A program made the position numbers and the translations under genes. The notes beneath the pieces are model-generated. The model ran no database searches and was not told the origin of the DNA. It was given only the letters and a program-made list of their open reading frames with translations. A stretch of DNA of 64,000 bases from NCBI GenBank assembly GCA_037833965.1, contig AP031355.1, positions 18,191,501-18,255,500 on the forward strand, in the 5' to 3' direction. The DNA is from Marchantia polymorpha subsp. ruderalis (taxonomy: Eukaryota; Streptophyta; Marchantiopsida; Marchantiales; Marchantiaceae). Of this stretch, positions 46,112 to 58,188 are shown one piece after another. How positions within the stretch are numbered: the stretch's first letter is position 1; each line of letters begins with the position of its first letter.

Positions 46112-48100
46112 AACAACAGTATAGGATTTTTGAAATTTTAGATTAAAGAAAATATGTAAGAATTTCCAAAAAATATTCTAATAGTATGTAAGGAATAATC
46201 TATTTTATTAATACATCAAAAGTGTGTGCAAACATCATCATAATCAATTGTTACTCTTATGTTAACTCAAAAAATATATCTTCATATATTTGAAAATATT
46301 TGCATGTCATACAAACAAATATTTGAACTTGTTTTTGTTTTTTACAAAAAATAAAATCAAATATGAAAATAAATTGTATGAAAAAACTAAAAGAAAGAAG
46401 CAAAATTTATTTGTTGACTATTTTGTAACACATGCTTTGTTAGTTATGATTATAATACTTTCAAATTTTTCTTTTCAGATATTTTTACATGTGTGAAGTT
46501 GATAACTCTTGAAAATCTATACACAAATTTTATTTTTGAAATATATATTGTGGTTACAATTATACTCCAATTTCTTTCAAGGATTAATTTAGTATGTATT
46601 AATTAATAAATGACTAGTTCTTCCTCAGTTTATGCTAATTATTCTCAGCCTAGAAAAGTTTCATGGCCAGGTAGTGGCATGTGAATTACATTGGTATTGA
46701 GCTCATGGCCATGAGTAATAGGCTAGCCAGCTGCTGGCCTACTACTCACGGGAAATGCTCACATGAAGACTCAAAGCACGGTGTAACCATCACACATAGA
46801 TCACATATAGGATGAGGGATAATTAACATAAACTGAAATATAACTAACCACTTCCATAAATTAATATTAATTTCATATTTGTATACTATATCATTCTATA
46901 TATGATATTTTTTCTTGTAAAATATTTAAACCCACGATCATGTATTTAAAAATATATAAACCTACAATTTTAACAATAATCATTGTACTTTTTAACTATC
47001 ATATAATATAGTATATAATGTTTTATATTATATACATTTTTATCAATCTTCACATTGACAACCATTACAAACAAAGTTAAATGAAATCTAAATGTAGATA
47101 TTTTTCTATGTTGATAAATGAGTGACTGCATTACAATTCTTGAATGAATATTGTTTTTTAATACTGTATTGTTTCTTTAGGCCCTCATATCATCCAAAGA
47201 ACATGTAACCAACATATTTTGCATACAGGTTTATTATTTATATTTATTGACTTAGCATATTTGTTGCTCAATGAGATAATTTCATAATATTAAAGATGAT
47301 AACAAAAATTAATTATAAATTGGACTGAATAGTTGTGAAGATTTTTGTTGGTTGCATCCATTTTTCAGAAGATCGTTGATTATTAGATTGATACAATATT
47401 TGAAGTTATTAGTCAATCTTAAAAAAATGTTGTAAGATCAGCTTGTATGTATTGATTAAATCACACTTGTTTCATATGAGTGTTAAACTAAACGATTGTG
47501 CTATTTGATTGAACTTGAGACTTTCAGAGAAATTATAGTCTTATATGACCGGGGAATTCCAAATGAAGAAATCTTAATAAAATTGTTATATACACTCTTG
47601 TTTATTTGCAGTGTATTTCAAAGGCATACACATAGCACATTATAATGTCCGTGTTGCATCAAATGAGTCACGAGCATAACTTTCCCTTGTCATGGTTGTT
47701 TTCCTCTCGCAGGCATAGTGTCTTATTGAAGTCACTGTTATTGATTAAGAATGGACAAGTCTCAGATCAAGAAGCCCTTGATTATAACCAGTTTTGTTGT
47801 CTACGTGAGAATCTGGTTAATGTTCAAGGTTTGTTGTTAATATATCATGGTTCAAGCTAATGAAGGGTTGATGTGTGATGTTTGATACATAGAATCTATA
47901 GACTGAACCCTTTGTTTCATGGGGAGTTATGACTGGATGGAGCTCGAAATATAAATGAGTTTGCAAGTGCCTTACAGTTTGAAGCATGTAGTGTCTGTGT
48001 GCCTCAAAAACATGTCTATCTGTACAGGAAGGGCAACGATTGTTTCATGAATTGAATGATATTGCCATCCACTAGAACATAAAGTATGTTTGTTGTGCTC

Positions 48101-50344
48101 GTCTCGTGGGACGGACCCACCGACACCTGTAAACTTTGCTGAAAGTCAAAATATGATAAGCCATCTGTGATTTGCGAAGGTAGTTTTGGTCGGTCAGTCG
48201 GTTGGTTTCGCGTGGTCCGGGGAGCTCCCGGAAGAGAATCAAGGAAACTGGATAAAGATGCGAAAGCGTGGAGGGGCTCGGAAAAGGCTAGCACAAACGA
48301 AGAGAGGTGATCGGCGGGCCAGAGTAACATCCAATCACCCAATGACGACGAGACGAGATCCGGAGATGAGCCAACTCAGACGAGCAACTACATGTCATGA
48401 ATGGCATACGCGTGGCACTAGCCTGTCAAGGTGCACACCTGTCCTTTCGTCGTGGACAATGTGGTGCAGGCAATCGTACCTATTTTTCTCTCTGATCTAC
48501 TGGCCTTCACTGGCAGACAATGCTCCGTCTAGTGAAACGACCACAATCCGTTGACTGCGTCAAGCGCATTCAGCACTGCTCGACGAACTGTTCTGCTCCG
48601 ATGCCAACCTTGACGACTGCATGACCGATTGTTCACGAATTGCACAAACTCGAAAACTTCTTATCGATTATGCCACAATCCGATATATGTTCCATCTTCG
48701 CCAATGTCTTCATACAAAGACAACCAGAATACAAAGGAAGAGATGGGAAGCAGGTTCTACATTTCGAGGACGTGATCTCAGACGACTGCTCATGGCGAAT
48801 TATCCTCATCTGAATGATTCGTGTATCAAGAGGTGACCAAGTGCGTATTGTTCTAAGAAGTACATCGGTTTCAACATAAGATACAATTATAATTGACGGT
48901 GAACACACAATGAATAAATTGATCATACAGCAGAAACGCGTTTCAAATAAGAGAGCAGAATAATGGAAATGCTATAGAGGCACTATAAATCTTCAAATAC
49001 ACAAGAAGTTCATAATTACAATAAGTTTTGATATTGGCCTCAAGATCAAGAGTGTCAGAGCATGATTCGTGCTAAGTCAGGTAAAAAAGGTTTTTTGAAA
49101 AGTAAAGTCAATGTTCATCGATCACAAGGGCTACGTCTATTCACAAACATGAATGTCGTGACAATGGATCCAAATGCGTGCAGACTGTTGCCGAAGAGAA
49201 TGACAATGAAACGGAATGTGTATCAGAGCCTAGGCAGGCTCATGTATCAGACTCCAGCGCATGGACACGAGGGATACGAAAAGCACGCGTGGCCATCAGA
49301 GGCGGGCCCCACCGGACTCTTCCCGCTCCGGAAGAGTCCACTGTTCTTTGGGATAACTCTACGACCCCGTTGGGTAGGTGCAGCAAGGGCCCCGAGCGCA
49401 GAAGGGCCTGAATGAAGACCGGTGGTCGTAATCATTCCGAATGTTTACAACGGAGGCTTGGGTTAAAGTCCGGGGGCCAACTTGGCCCGCAGCCTGAGTC
49501 GGAACTTGGCTTGGCCGGCCTGGCGCCTTGGGCAGAAGTCGTGCCTGCGGACAGGAGGAGGAGGAGGAGGAGGCAGGGCAGAGAGACAGACTTTGGGAGA
49601 TCCATAGAGGCCGCGGATTTGGCGATTCCAAGAATCATGGAGGGCCTTACAATTTGCGGCAGGGATGATTGCGGCGCCGGATGAGGAGACGGAAAGTGGG
49701 GTGGGGAGGCATTTTACCCGCCAAGGCTAAGGAATACCCTAAAGAAAGGTGGGATATGCTGAGCTTGGGCTTTTGTCGAAGAAACTGCACAGAAATGGTG
49801 CGCAAATTGACGAGGTTTCTGGCACAAGTGTTCACTCCTGCCCCCACGTGGTCCTCTGCCTGCGCCTCTGCCAAATCTTGCTCTGCGGGTTCATTCCTCT
49901 GTCGAGCTCGCTCGACTCCTTCCTTCGCTCGGACCTCCTGCCGCTGCTCGCTTGCAGGCGTCGCTGCTCGCAGGAATGGAGGCATGCATGTTGCGACATT
50001 GCCGTGACCTCGTGTTTAACCCGGGCTTCTGGGGATGAGGATGAGCAGCAGCAGCAGCAACAGCAGCGGCAGTGTGAAGCGAAGGGCGGGCCCTGGAGTT
50101 TTTTCACTGGGGATGCGAATTCGTAACCTAGGGCTATTTCAACTGTCGGGGAGGATGAGCTTGTCGCATTGCTCGGTCTTGCCCCGGGAGGAGTCGGCGT
50201 TCTGTGTGTGTTGCCAGAATGGAATTGTGACCGAGCTCTTGGATCTCAGCTGGGCGAATGACGTTTTTTTGTCGGTGATTTTGAAACCGGTCTGATCAAT
50301 GTGCGTTTGAATTGCGAGCCAGACGAGTGGGATCTTTTGTCACC
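48101..50344. other. MurA 5' flank
   Basis: Composition shifts from AT-rich to GC-rich, sharply above 49.2 kb. A (GGA)n run lies at about 49553-49573 and an AGC-type trinucleotide run at about 50045-50073. Many overlapping frames on both strands (for example 49062-49415, 49669-50007 and 49749-50126) lack domains. The last few hundred bases are probably the MurA 5' UTR and promoter. Confidence 0.5.
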
Positions 50345-53243
50345 ATGATGCGCGCTCAGATGACTTCAGCGTCCTCCTGCTGGCCTGTACGAAATTCGAG
50401 CATTCCGGGCTTGGTAGCTCACAATCTTTCTCCCCCTCAGGTCCCTGGAGTTCAAAGTGACAATGGTGTGTTTGGAAGCAGGACGGGGCTACTCGTCGAA
50501 TGCCTCGAAGTCTCGGGTGGGAGCAAACTTTCTGGCCATGTCGGAATAAGTGGAGCCAAGAATTCGGCGTTGGCTGTTTTGGCTGGAGCTCTATGTTCAG
50601 AAGAGGAGCTGAATTTGAAAATGATACCCGACTTGCATGACATTCAAAGGATGGTTCAGGTTCTTCAATCTGTAGGGGTGAAAGTGAAGCGTTCTGCCTC
50701 TGGTCTCACAGTCGACGCGAGCGAAATTGTCTCAGTAGAGCCTTGTCCGGAAGTAGTTAGGAAATTAAGAGCTAGTTTTTTCGTCATTGGAGCTTTAGTA
50801 GGACGGAAGGGCGAAGCCGTCGTTCCCCTCCCCGGAGGATGCGACATAGGAGCTCGGCCCATCGATCTTCACGTGCGTGGACTGCGAGCTCTGGGTGCCC
50901 AGGTGGAGATAAGGTAACGAGCGCTGCTAACTCTGCGTAGCTGGCTTTGCATTTGATTTTTCGAGTCTGCACCCCAGCGAAGGTTGTAGGCACTTTGTTG
51001 TCTTGACTTAGCACTTGTGCTGCATTGTAGATCAGTTGTTCCTTGTGTCATTTAGACACCGCCTCATGATTCTTGGCATCCGTAATTAGAAAACTTTGAG
51101 AATATCGCGATGAACCGTTTCTGTGACGTCTCTGTGTCTCTGAACACTTCACTTGCAGAGAGCTGGACCTTTATGCAACCATTATCCAGAAAAATGCCCC
51201 CGCCTTGAGGACTGCAGTATTTCTTCTGTGCAATTGTTAACGGTCAGCTTCGTGATATTAAATTGCATTTGTAACTATGCAGGCAAGACAAGGTTTATGC
51301 ACGTGCATCTCATGGTAAGAGATTAGTAGGGGGCAAATTTCATCTTGATTATCCAAGTGTTGGCGCCACTGAAACCCTCATGATGGCTGCCTCTTTGGCA
51401 GACGGAGAAACCGTACTGTCAAATGTGGCTCAGGTGTGGCCACATTGCTCGCTGTTTTGCTGTGACAAATTCGCTGCTTGTTGTAGATAATTGTGACATA
51501 GATCAAGAGGTGGTACTCGTTATGATGAAGAGTGGAGTGGATTCTTAGAGTGGAAAGTCCGCTTGAGATCGTAAAGATGTTTAGCTCGGACTAGAATATG
51601 TAGAAGTATCGATGTTTCGGTGGTTCGAGAAAAAATAAAACTTAGGGACTGCTGTAACACATGGACTTTCTTTTACAAATCGGTTGAAGACACTGTACGG
51701 CTTACCCACGTGTTTGGATATTTGCAGGAGCCCGAAGTAGTCGATCTGGCTCAATTTTTGATATCGTGTGGAGCTAAAATTTGTGGCGTCGGATCAAGTA
51801 CCTTAGTTATTAAGGGCGTTAAAAAACTGCATAGCACCGATTTTACAATTATTCCTGATAGGATAGAGGCTGGAACTTTTTTAATTGCTGCAGCAATTAC
51901 TCGGTCCTCCATTTCTATGTCACCAATTATACCGCAGCATATGACAGCTGTGACTAATAAACTCCAAGAGATGGGATGTAAGCTGCGCCAAACAAGTCAA
52001 GACAGCCTACTGGTGAGTATCAAGTCACGTACACTTGGGTTTGTGAGAACCTTTTTGTCAAATCTTCTTTGTCGTTGTTCCAATCCTCCTGTTGTGAAGA
52101 GGCTTTGAATGGAGGTACTTTTGGTACCTTAACGAGCTTTTGAAATTGCTGCCCTTCCTCTCCAATTCAAGGAGCAGTTATTGCAAGTCAGGATGGAAGG
52201 ATTCGCAGTTTCAAAATTAGTGCCGTACTAATTATCTCTTGGATCCAATTTCCAGTTCAATGGTATGGTGCAAAGGAAGGAGCTTTGAGACTCTGCCCAG
52301 GAGCTTGATGATGTGTTGTTTATGTTGCAGATCAGCCCCTCGCAGTTATTGTCTAGTACCAGTATCACAACTCTTCCTTATCCTGGTTTTCCAACCGACT
52401 TGCAACCACAATTCATGACACTCATGACCAGTTGCATCGGACGAAGTGTTGTAAAAGAAACCGTTTTTGAGAGTCGTATGCGGCATGGTAAGCCTTTTGC
52501 TTTTTTCAACTCGCCCGTGCTTCATAGGATGGCCATGAGACAGGTTTATAAGCAATTCACTTGTCTGGATGCATGACTCCCTGTGTATAATGAAGCCTAA
52601 AGGTCCTTGCTTTGGAATTTGAAAGGAAAGCTTTGGTGATGTGCAGTAGAAGAGCTGCAAAAGTTGGGAGCGAAGGTGGTTGTCAACAAAAACGTTGCTG
52701 TAATACGTGGAATAGATTGTGGCAGGTAAGAACAGAGTTTCTTCTGTACTTTGCTCCTGGAATGGACTTCGTGCCTCTTCATGATGTCATTGTTTCTGGT
52801 GCGAATATGTAGTAGTTAAAGAACTACAAACTGAAGTATCTGCCTCCATCATTCCTTCGGAACGTAGCCCTTATTCAGCTGTTGCCCTCGCAACCACTGA
52901 AATGAGGACGTTCCACGATTCACAGATGAAGTTGAGCATGAAGTCGTGCACCATAGATTGAAAAGGCTTGCCGCCTGGTGAGTCTTCCTGAATGATATTG
53001 TAGTTTTTTAACGTTGCCTAATATGTGGTTGCCAGTTCCTTGCGTGGAGTGCCAGTTACTGCCACAGATTTGAGAGCTGGAGCAGCTCTTGTGCTTGCTG
53101 GGTTAGCAGCTGATGGCACTACTCACATTGAGGGTATCAACCATATTGACCGAGGTTATGAATCATTTGATCAAAAGCTCCGACTTCTTGGAGCAAGTGT
53201 TGAGAGATTGGCGTCCTTGCCTGTAGAGCTGGTGACCCTGTAG
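50345..53243 (+). CDS. MURA: UDP-N-acetylglucosamine 1-carboxyvinyltransferase, plastidial
   Basis: Six exons: 50345-50913, 51283-51433, 51728-52012, 52331-52487, 52647-52725, 53036-53243. They give 482 residues with consistent phases and GT..AG introns. MurA transfers enolpyruvate from PEP to UDP-GlcNAc, the first committed step of peptidoglycan synthesis. Family residues are present: K72-N73 ([10 protein letters not shown]), the PEP-binding Cys C166 ([15 protein letters not shown]), catalytic Asp D358 (FPTDLQPQ) and R453 (NHIDRGYE). The core aligns with the roughly 419-residue bacterial enzyme. The extra 55 N-terminal residues (Ser/Asn-rich, few acidic) look like a plastid transit peptide. 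ATG 50345 sits in CACCATGATG; an upstream in-frame TTG at 50312 is not a likely start. In mosses, Mur enzymes act in chloroplast division. It stands alone here, tail-to-tail with the lipase. Confidence 0.96.
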
Positions 53244-54473
53244 TTTAGTTTTCGGAATTCCAGTAAAACAGGGTGCTAGGAGGGCTTTCTCTTTTAATCT
53301 GTTGGTGGTGGGGGCAACGAGAAAGGTCGGGCTCATCCACAGCGGATTTGTAACTTTGAGTGCGATAGGTTTGTCAGTTATTTCCTTGTCACTTGTTTAT
53401 AATACTTCGTACGGTCTCATTCTTTATGATGGTCGATTTTTTCAAGGAAAAAATTAAAGATTTCTTTCCTGTTTCCAGGTTTAGTTCTTGTACGCTGTAT
53501 GCTTCTGATGTACACGACTTGTCTTCGACTACTATGGAGAGGCTACCAAAGAAAATTCTGCATTACAGTAGGGAATATATCCGAAACCAACCGACATTTC
53601 ATCCCAAGAACACAAACATTGATATTTACTTTGTTAGTTAGTGTGGGTCATTGATTGCATACTAGACAAAAACGATAGAGCTTGAAGGGAAATCTGTGAC
53701 TTCCCCGTAGAGATAGCAACCAAATTTCAAGCGACCGAAGGTAACTTCTTTCAATCTACTGCCGATCTCTCAACCTCCCGACTATGAAATGAAATCTGAA
53801 GCAAGTTTTAGGAATTTCTTAATGTTGGACAATATAACAACGCAATTGAAAGAATCGTTCCGAGTTTCATCCCACCGCTTATGGAAACTACATAGATAAA
53901 ATTACAGATGTGAACTATATCTCAAAACTTCGAATAATCTCGAATGCAGAATACAGGAGAATACAGGAGAAAGTAGTCCGCAGGCAGGCATCTACCTTCA
54001 TTGGATAGCATACAGGTCTAGTAAGATGCCTACATCAACTCAGAACTGAGATTAATTCTGCCGACGCACATATTCGAAACGATCGGCTGCGTCCATGAAA
54101 GCTTCAGACTGGGCCCGAGAAGCGCTCCGAGGATGAGAACTACGTCCACGTGTGACCACGTAAGATTGTGCGGACAAACTTGACTGCGGACCGCAGTCCA
54201 GATAGGGAGCATAGTTTCCTCAGGAGAGGACAACGTAAAGATTGTGACTGCAAGGTACTGACAGAGGGCAGACACGGCAAAATGGCAGAGAGGCAGCCCG
54301 TCAGACCGCGCTCCTCATGGCGTCGAGATGAATCATCGATCGAGAACTTCGTGGGTCGGTCGATAAAATCGAGAAAATGACGTCGGGTAGTGGAAGTGGT
54401 GAGACTCGTCGACGGATCGCAGGTACTGAAAATGGGGACTGCAAGGAGGTGTAGGAATAAATCGGATCGTTTG
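53244..54473. other. Convergent intergenic region (MurA and lipase 3' ends)
   Basis: About 1.2 kb lies between the two stop codons and probably holds both 3' UTRs. No domain-bearing frame was found. A small AGAATACAGG direct repeat lies at about 53948-53967. Confidence 0.6.
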
Positions 54474-57400
54474 TCACGGGGCAAATGGTAAATCAACTCT
54501 AGGAACGGGCACCTTGGCAGGATCTGGCTCTGATAGTCCAGTCGTCCGTGGCACAGACACTGGAATCATTGTCTCGGGAGGTGGAATGTCAGGTCCAGCC
54601 GCGGTGAACGGATGGTGCGCCAGAAACGATTGGATGGGTGTGAACACATCAGAGGCTCGTCTCGTACTGAAGAACAGATCCAAATGAGCGTAGAAAGGCA
54701 GGAACACCATGGTCGGTCTTCGAACCAGCTGATCCGCAAAGTCCATCACCCCACTGGGCGTGGCGTACAAGTCTTGACCTCCATAGACAATGCACACTGG
54801 TACGTGGGATGGTATCCTGGCGGGCTCATACGGCGGCGGAGCCATCCTGCCACCATAAGCCTCCACATTTCGACGAGCAGACCCGTAGTCAAACTGCTGG
54901 AAGGTGTTCCTCACAAGTCCTGCCCAGGCACCACACACGTGTACGGCACCAAGCTTGTGAGAATCAGTGAGATGCTGAGTACGGAGGCCCGAGCAGATAT
55001 GCAGTTCCACAGTTCTAGCACCAGCGTTGGAAGAGTACACCGATGTACAGTACCAGAAAGCAATACCTTCCAAGTGTGGTGGACAACTTTTGGAAACCAA
55101 CTGTAGTACCACAAAACTCATCAAGAGTTTCCCGACTACACGGAACTCTGTAATGATGGAGTATAGCGTACGTGGATCGATCACCCGAGGCAAGAATTTA
55201 TCGAAGGCTTCGGTCGGGGGTCTGTAACCTGGGTTCGGATTTACCTTGCACGAAGTGTCGGAGGTTCTTGAACGACGTTCTTCCATCCCAACCATTGTCC
55301 ACCAGAACGGTTGCCTCGTTCAGGCAGCAATCAGCACCTGCATATGCAGTGGACAATCTGCATGACTACTCGGCCGATGCAATCATCCGATATTCTCTAG
55401 CCTCAAGATATCGTGCGCAAGGTAAAACGACTTGGATGGATGAGAGCAGGCAGGCACTCTCATGCCCTCTCAGCTGCCCCAGCAAGCAGAAGTGAACTGA
55501 ACATGATGAACTCTCTAAGGTCAGAAACACAATAGCATGATGGTGGAACACTGTGCACGGTTGGATTTCCCAGGCCATGGTCATCAACATGGAAAATATT
55601 CTCACCAGATATTGAGGTGAGGAACGCAGAAATAGGTCCCGCTTTCAGCGGCAGTGATTGCATTCGAAATTCTCTGCCATCACACATTTGATGCCATGTT
55701 TTCTCAGAGATTCTATTCTCTCCACAGACGACCTCATACATTAAAAAGCGTATGGTATCACTCGAAGATGGAGGCCAAGATCGGAACTCACCGAAAGAAG
55801 TTAAAGGGTCCTACACGTGAACCATTCGCTGACTGCACACATTCCAGATCGCACATATGTGAAACTCCTTCTCTAAAAGCGCACTACAGTAGTAGCGAGG
55901 GCAGCCGTAGTCAGCGAGTGTATCCATTATTCTGTCGTAATGAGATTAATTCATCTCGAAGCAGAGGGAGTTATTGCACTTCCTAGTCACATGTGAATTT
56001 CAGATGTTATCGAAAAGTACGAAAATCACGAAAGACACAGAGCGAGTCCAAGAGGGGTAAAAAAATGATTGCAGACAATGAGCACATATTCTCTACCCCA
56101 TCCATGAGAGTTCCTAAAAATCCGGCCCAAGCGCGCATCCGAAGGGACGGTGTGCCTCCTCGGTAGATCGTAGGTCCAATCAGCGTCAGACTTTGCAGAA
56201 AACTGGTCGATTGCGGCATTGTTGCAGCAGCAGCTCCGACTGTTGCACTCTGCAGAAACAAACAGGCGAAATCGGCATCACAGCATTTTCAGAACATTGC
56301 TGTCATCGGCGAGGTTTGCTTCCAGCTCGCTTCGCAGAACGAAGTCCAGTATTTACCTGAGACACACCGATGTAATGAACTTTGCTGCGGGTCTTGGAGT
56401 TTACGAATTGCAGCATTCGCGGAACATCATACTGTACATGCTGGTCCCACGTCCAGTTCCAATATGCCTGCATATGATTGAAGGTTTGCATCACTCTCAT
56501 GTAAGCAACATTGGACGATTCACAGTTAACTGAGAACGAGGCAATTCTACGAGTCTGCTCATAACAGGCTGGTGATCTCGATCCTCCAGGATCCCGTTAC
56601 GGGTGTGTGCAAACCCGTCAGCTGACGAGCTATTTTCTCATTCTACGTCCTCGTCAGTGACACACGCAAAGGCCAAAGCAAAGACCGCAACCGTGTGCGT
56701 GAGACCCGAGCGGGACTCGAGACTTCGCGGAACTTACTGGGTCCTTTGACTTCAGATGCGAATGGCCATGGCTCCAGTACGTTGCCCGCTCGTGGGCAAT
56801 CCATACGTCGAATCCATCATCAGCTAAAACAAACGGAAGCAGAGCTCCATCTTCATGCACCTTGATGAACCAGCTGTCCCCATTGAGCATTCCTGCATGC
56901 ATGAGGAGAACTGCATTGCCTTCGTGCTTTCTCACAGCACTGGAGTTGCTGACCACCCTCCCGAGAGGCAGAGGACTCGGTTGCAAAGGTACTTCGTGAG
57001 GTGGGACTTTCCGACGAAGTGGTACGCTCTGTGGTACTGGTGGCGAAAACACCGGACTTGGGCCCCTGGATTCGTCAGAATCGGCTGGTCCATGACCCGG
57101 AGCAGACACTGTATCTTTGTCGATAGATTGTGGTGGAGTAGCTGGCGAGTGGTCACTATCTGAGGACCATGCGGGCACCGACGGAGTAGGAATCACGCTG
57201 ATCGGAGGTTTAGGATTCGGCGATTCTGCTTGCGCGATAGTTGCACTTCCAGGGAATGTTGTGGACTCATATGCACGTGGAGTCCTCAAGGCTTCAGACG
57301 CGGGAACAGCTGGGCTTCGGGGTGCAGCTTGTGGTTCCGAAATTTGCTCTTGTGCAACTGGAGGCGAGAAAGGAAGATCGCCGATGGAAGCATGAGCACT

Positions 57401-58188
57401 GATATTTCTACTGTTGCTGACGCCCAATTCCGCAGTGCTCGAGGCCGCAGTAGGAGCTTGAGCCGACTGATCGAAATGCTCCACGACAACGCTAGGACCA
57501 CGAATGTGAGCCAGGCTGGCATTGGAGATCGCTCTGACCCTTTGAAGGAGAAGGCCATACCCGTCGGCTGACTTGATCTGAGGCACGCAGCACAGATGTG
57601 TATATTGAAGTTAATCAGTCAACTTTTTCTTCGAAGTTCCAAATTCGAACCGGTCAAGCTCATCAACCAGAACTTACGAAACTCGAACAGACAGAAACAT
57701 CTTCCACATGTCAAAAGCCTGACCATCACCACTATACGGCAACTGGAACAGCATTTCCATCTTGACAGTAGTTTACCGGACTGAATGGTGAATTTAGAGA
57801 CGGAACAGCTGCGAGACAGGCTTTGAATGGTGGCAAAAGGACTGGGACTAATGCATGCAGGGGAAACTCTTTCTTACTTCTTCCACAGATTATTATGGGA
57901 TGGTAAGTTGCATGAAAAAGTCGAATTTCACGAAGGGTATACTGTTCAAACAATACTGCAATAATCGAGAAAGCACAATTGTCAGGTGCTACTCTTGAGT
58001 AGTTTCCTCTTGCATTGTGACATGAGATGTGTATTTCGTACCTCATACTCTTTACAGGTGTAGCCTCGGGATCTGACAAACTTTTGACAGAATCGAGTCT
58101 CGGCCTCAGAAACCTTCATAAAACCAGGACCAGGATGTAAAAATGAGAACAAAAGCAGCACGATCCCCAAACGCACGTCAATTGTCAT
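54474..58188 (-). CDS. Acid-lipase-family alpha/beta hydrolase with Pro/Ser-rich insertion
   Basis: Seven exons, in transcript order: 58188-58042, 57577-56738, 56467-56357, 56249-56097, about 55673-55606, 55337-55245, 54919-54474; roughly 618 residues. Residues 1-22 form a signal peptide (LGIVLLLFSFLHPGPGF), so it is probably secreted or vacuolar. The family N-terminus (CQKFVRSRGYTCKEYE-IKSADGYGLLLQRV) is followed by about 200 Pro/Ser-rich residues (66-266) not usual in plant acid lipases. The fold resumes at NAVLLMHAGMLNGDSW, then FVLADDGFDVWIAHERAT and YWNWTWDQHVQYDVP. The nucleophile is S365 in GVSQ-S, where the family has GHSQG, and the usual HG of the oxyanion region is HA. The Asp (YGGQDLYA) and His (FYAHLDLFF) of the triad are present. 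The exon 4 donor and exon 5 acceptor are uncertain: the GTAGAG donor leaves phase 0, but the best exon 5 acceptor needs phase 2. Substrate unknown. Confidence 0.87.

Larger units (their letters stand above)
42901..48100. other. AT-rich repeat-bearing intergenic DNA
   Basis: No gene was recognised. The block includes the second copy of a dispersed repeat (43345-44755), very AT-rich DNA from 45100 to 47500 and an (AT)n run. Near 46665-46750 lies a palindrome, CTCATGGCCATGAG, beside GAGTAATAGGC / GGCCTACTACTC inverted arms. Short frames of 60-75 codons have no domain. Confidence 0.65.

Noticed and set aside
50312..50344. Start of MurA at 50312
   Set aside because: The codon there is TTG; the first ATG in this frame is at 50345, in a good context.
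56855..57571. Plus-strand frames of about 90-113 codons
   Set aside because: They are antisense shadows of the large lipase exon 2.
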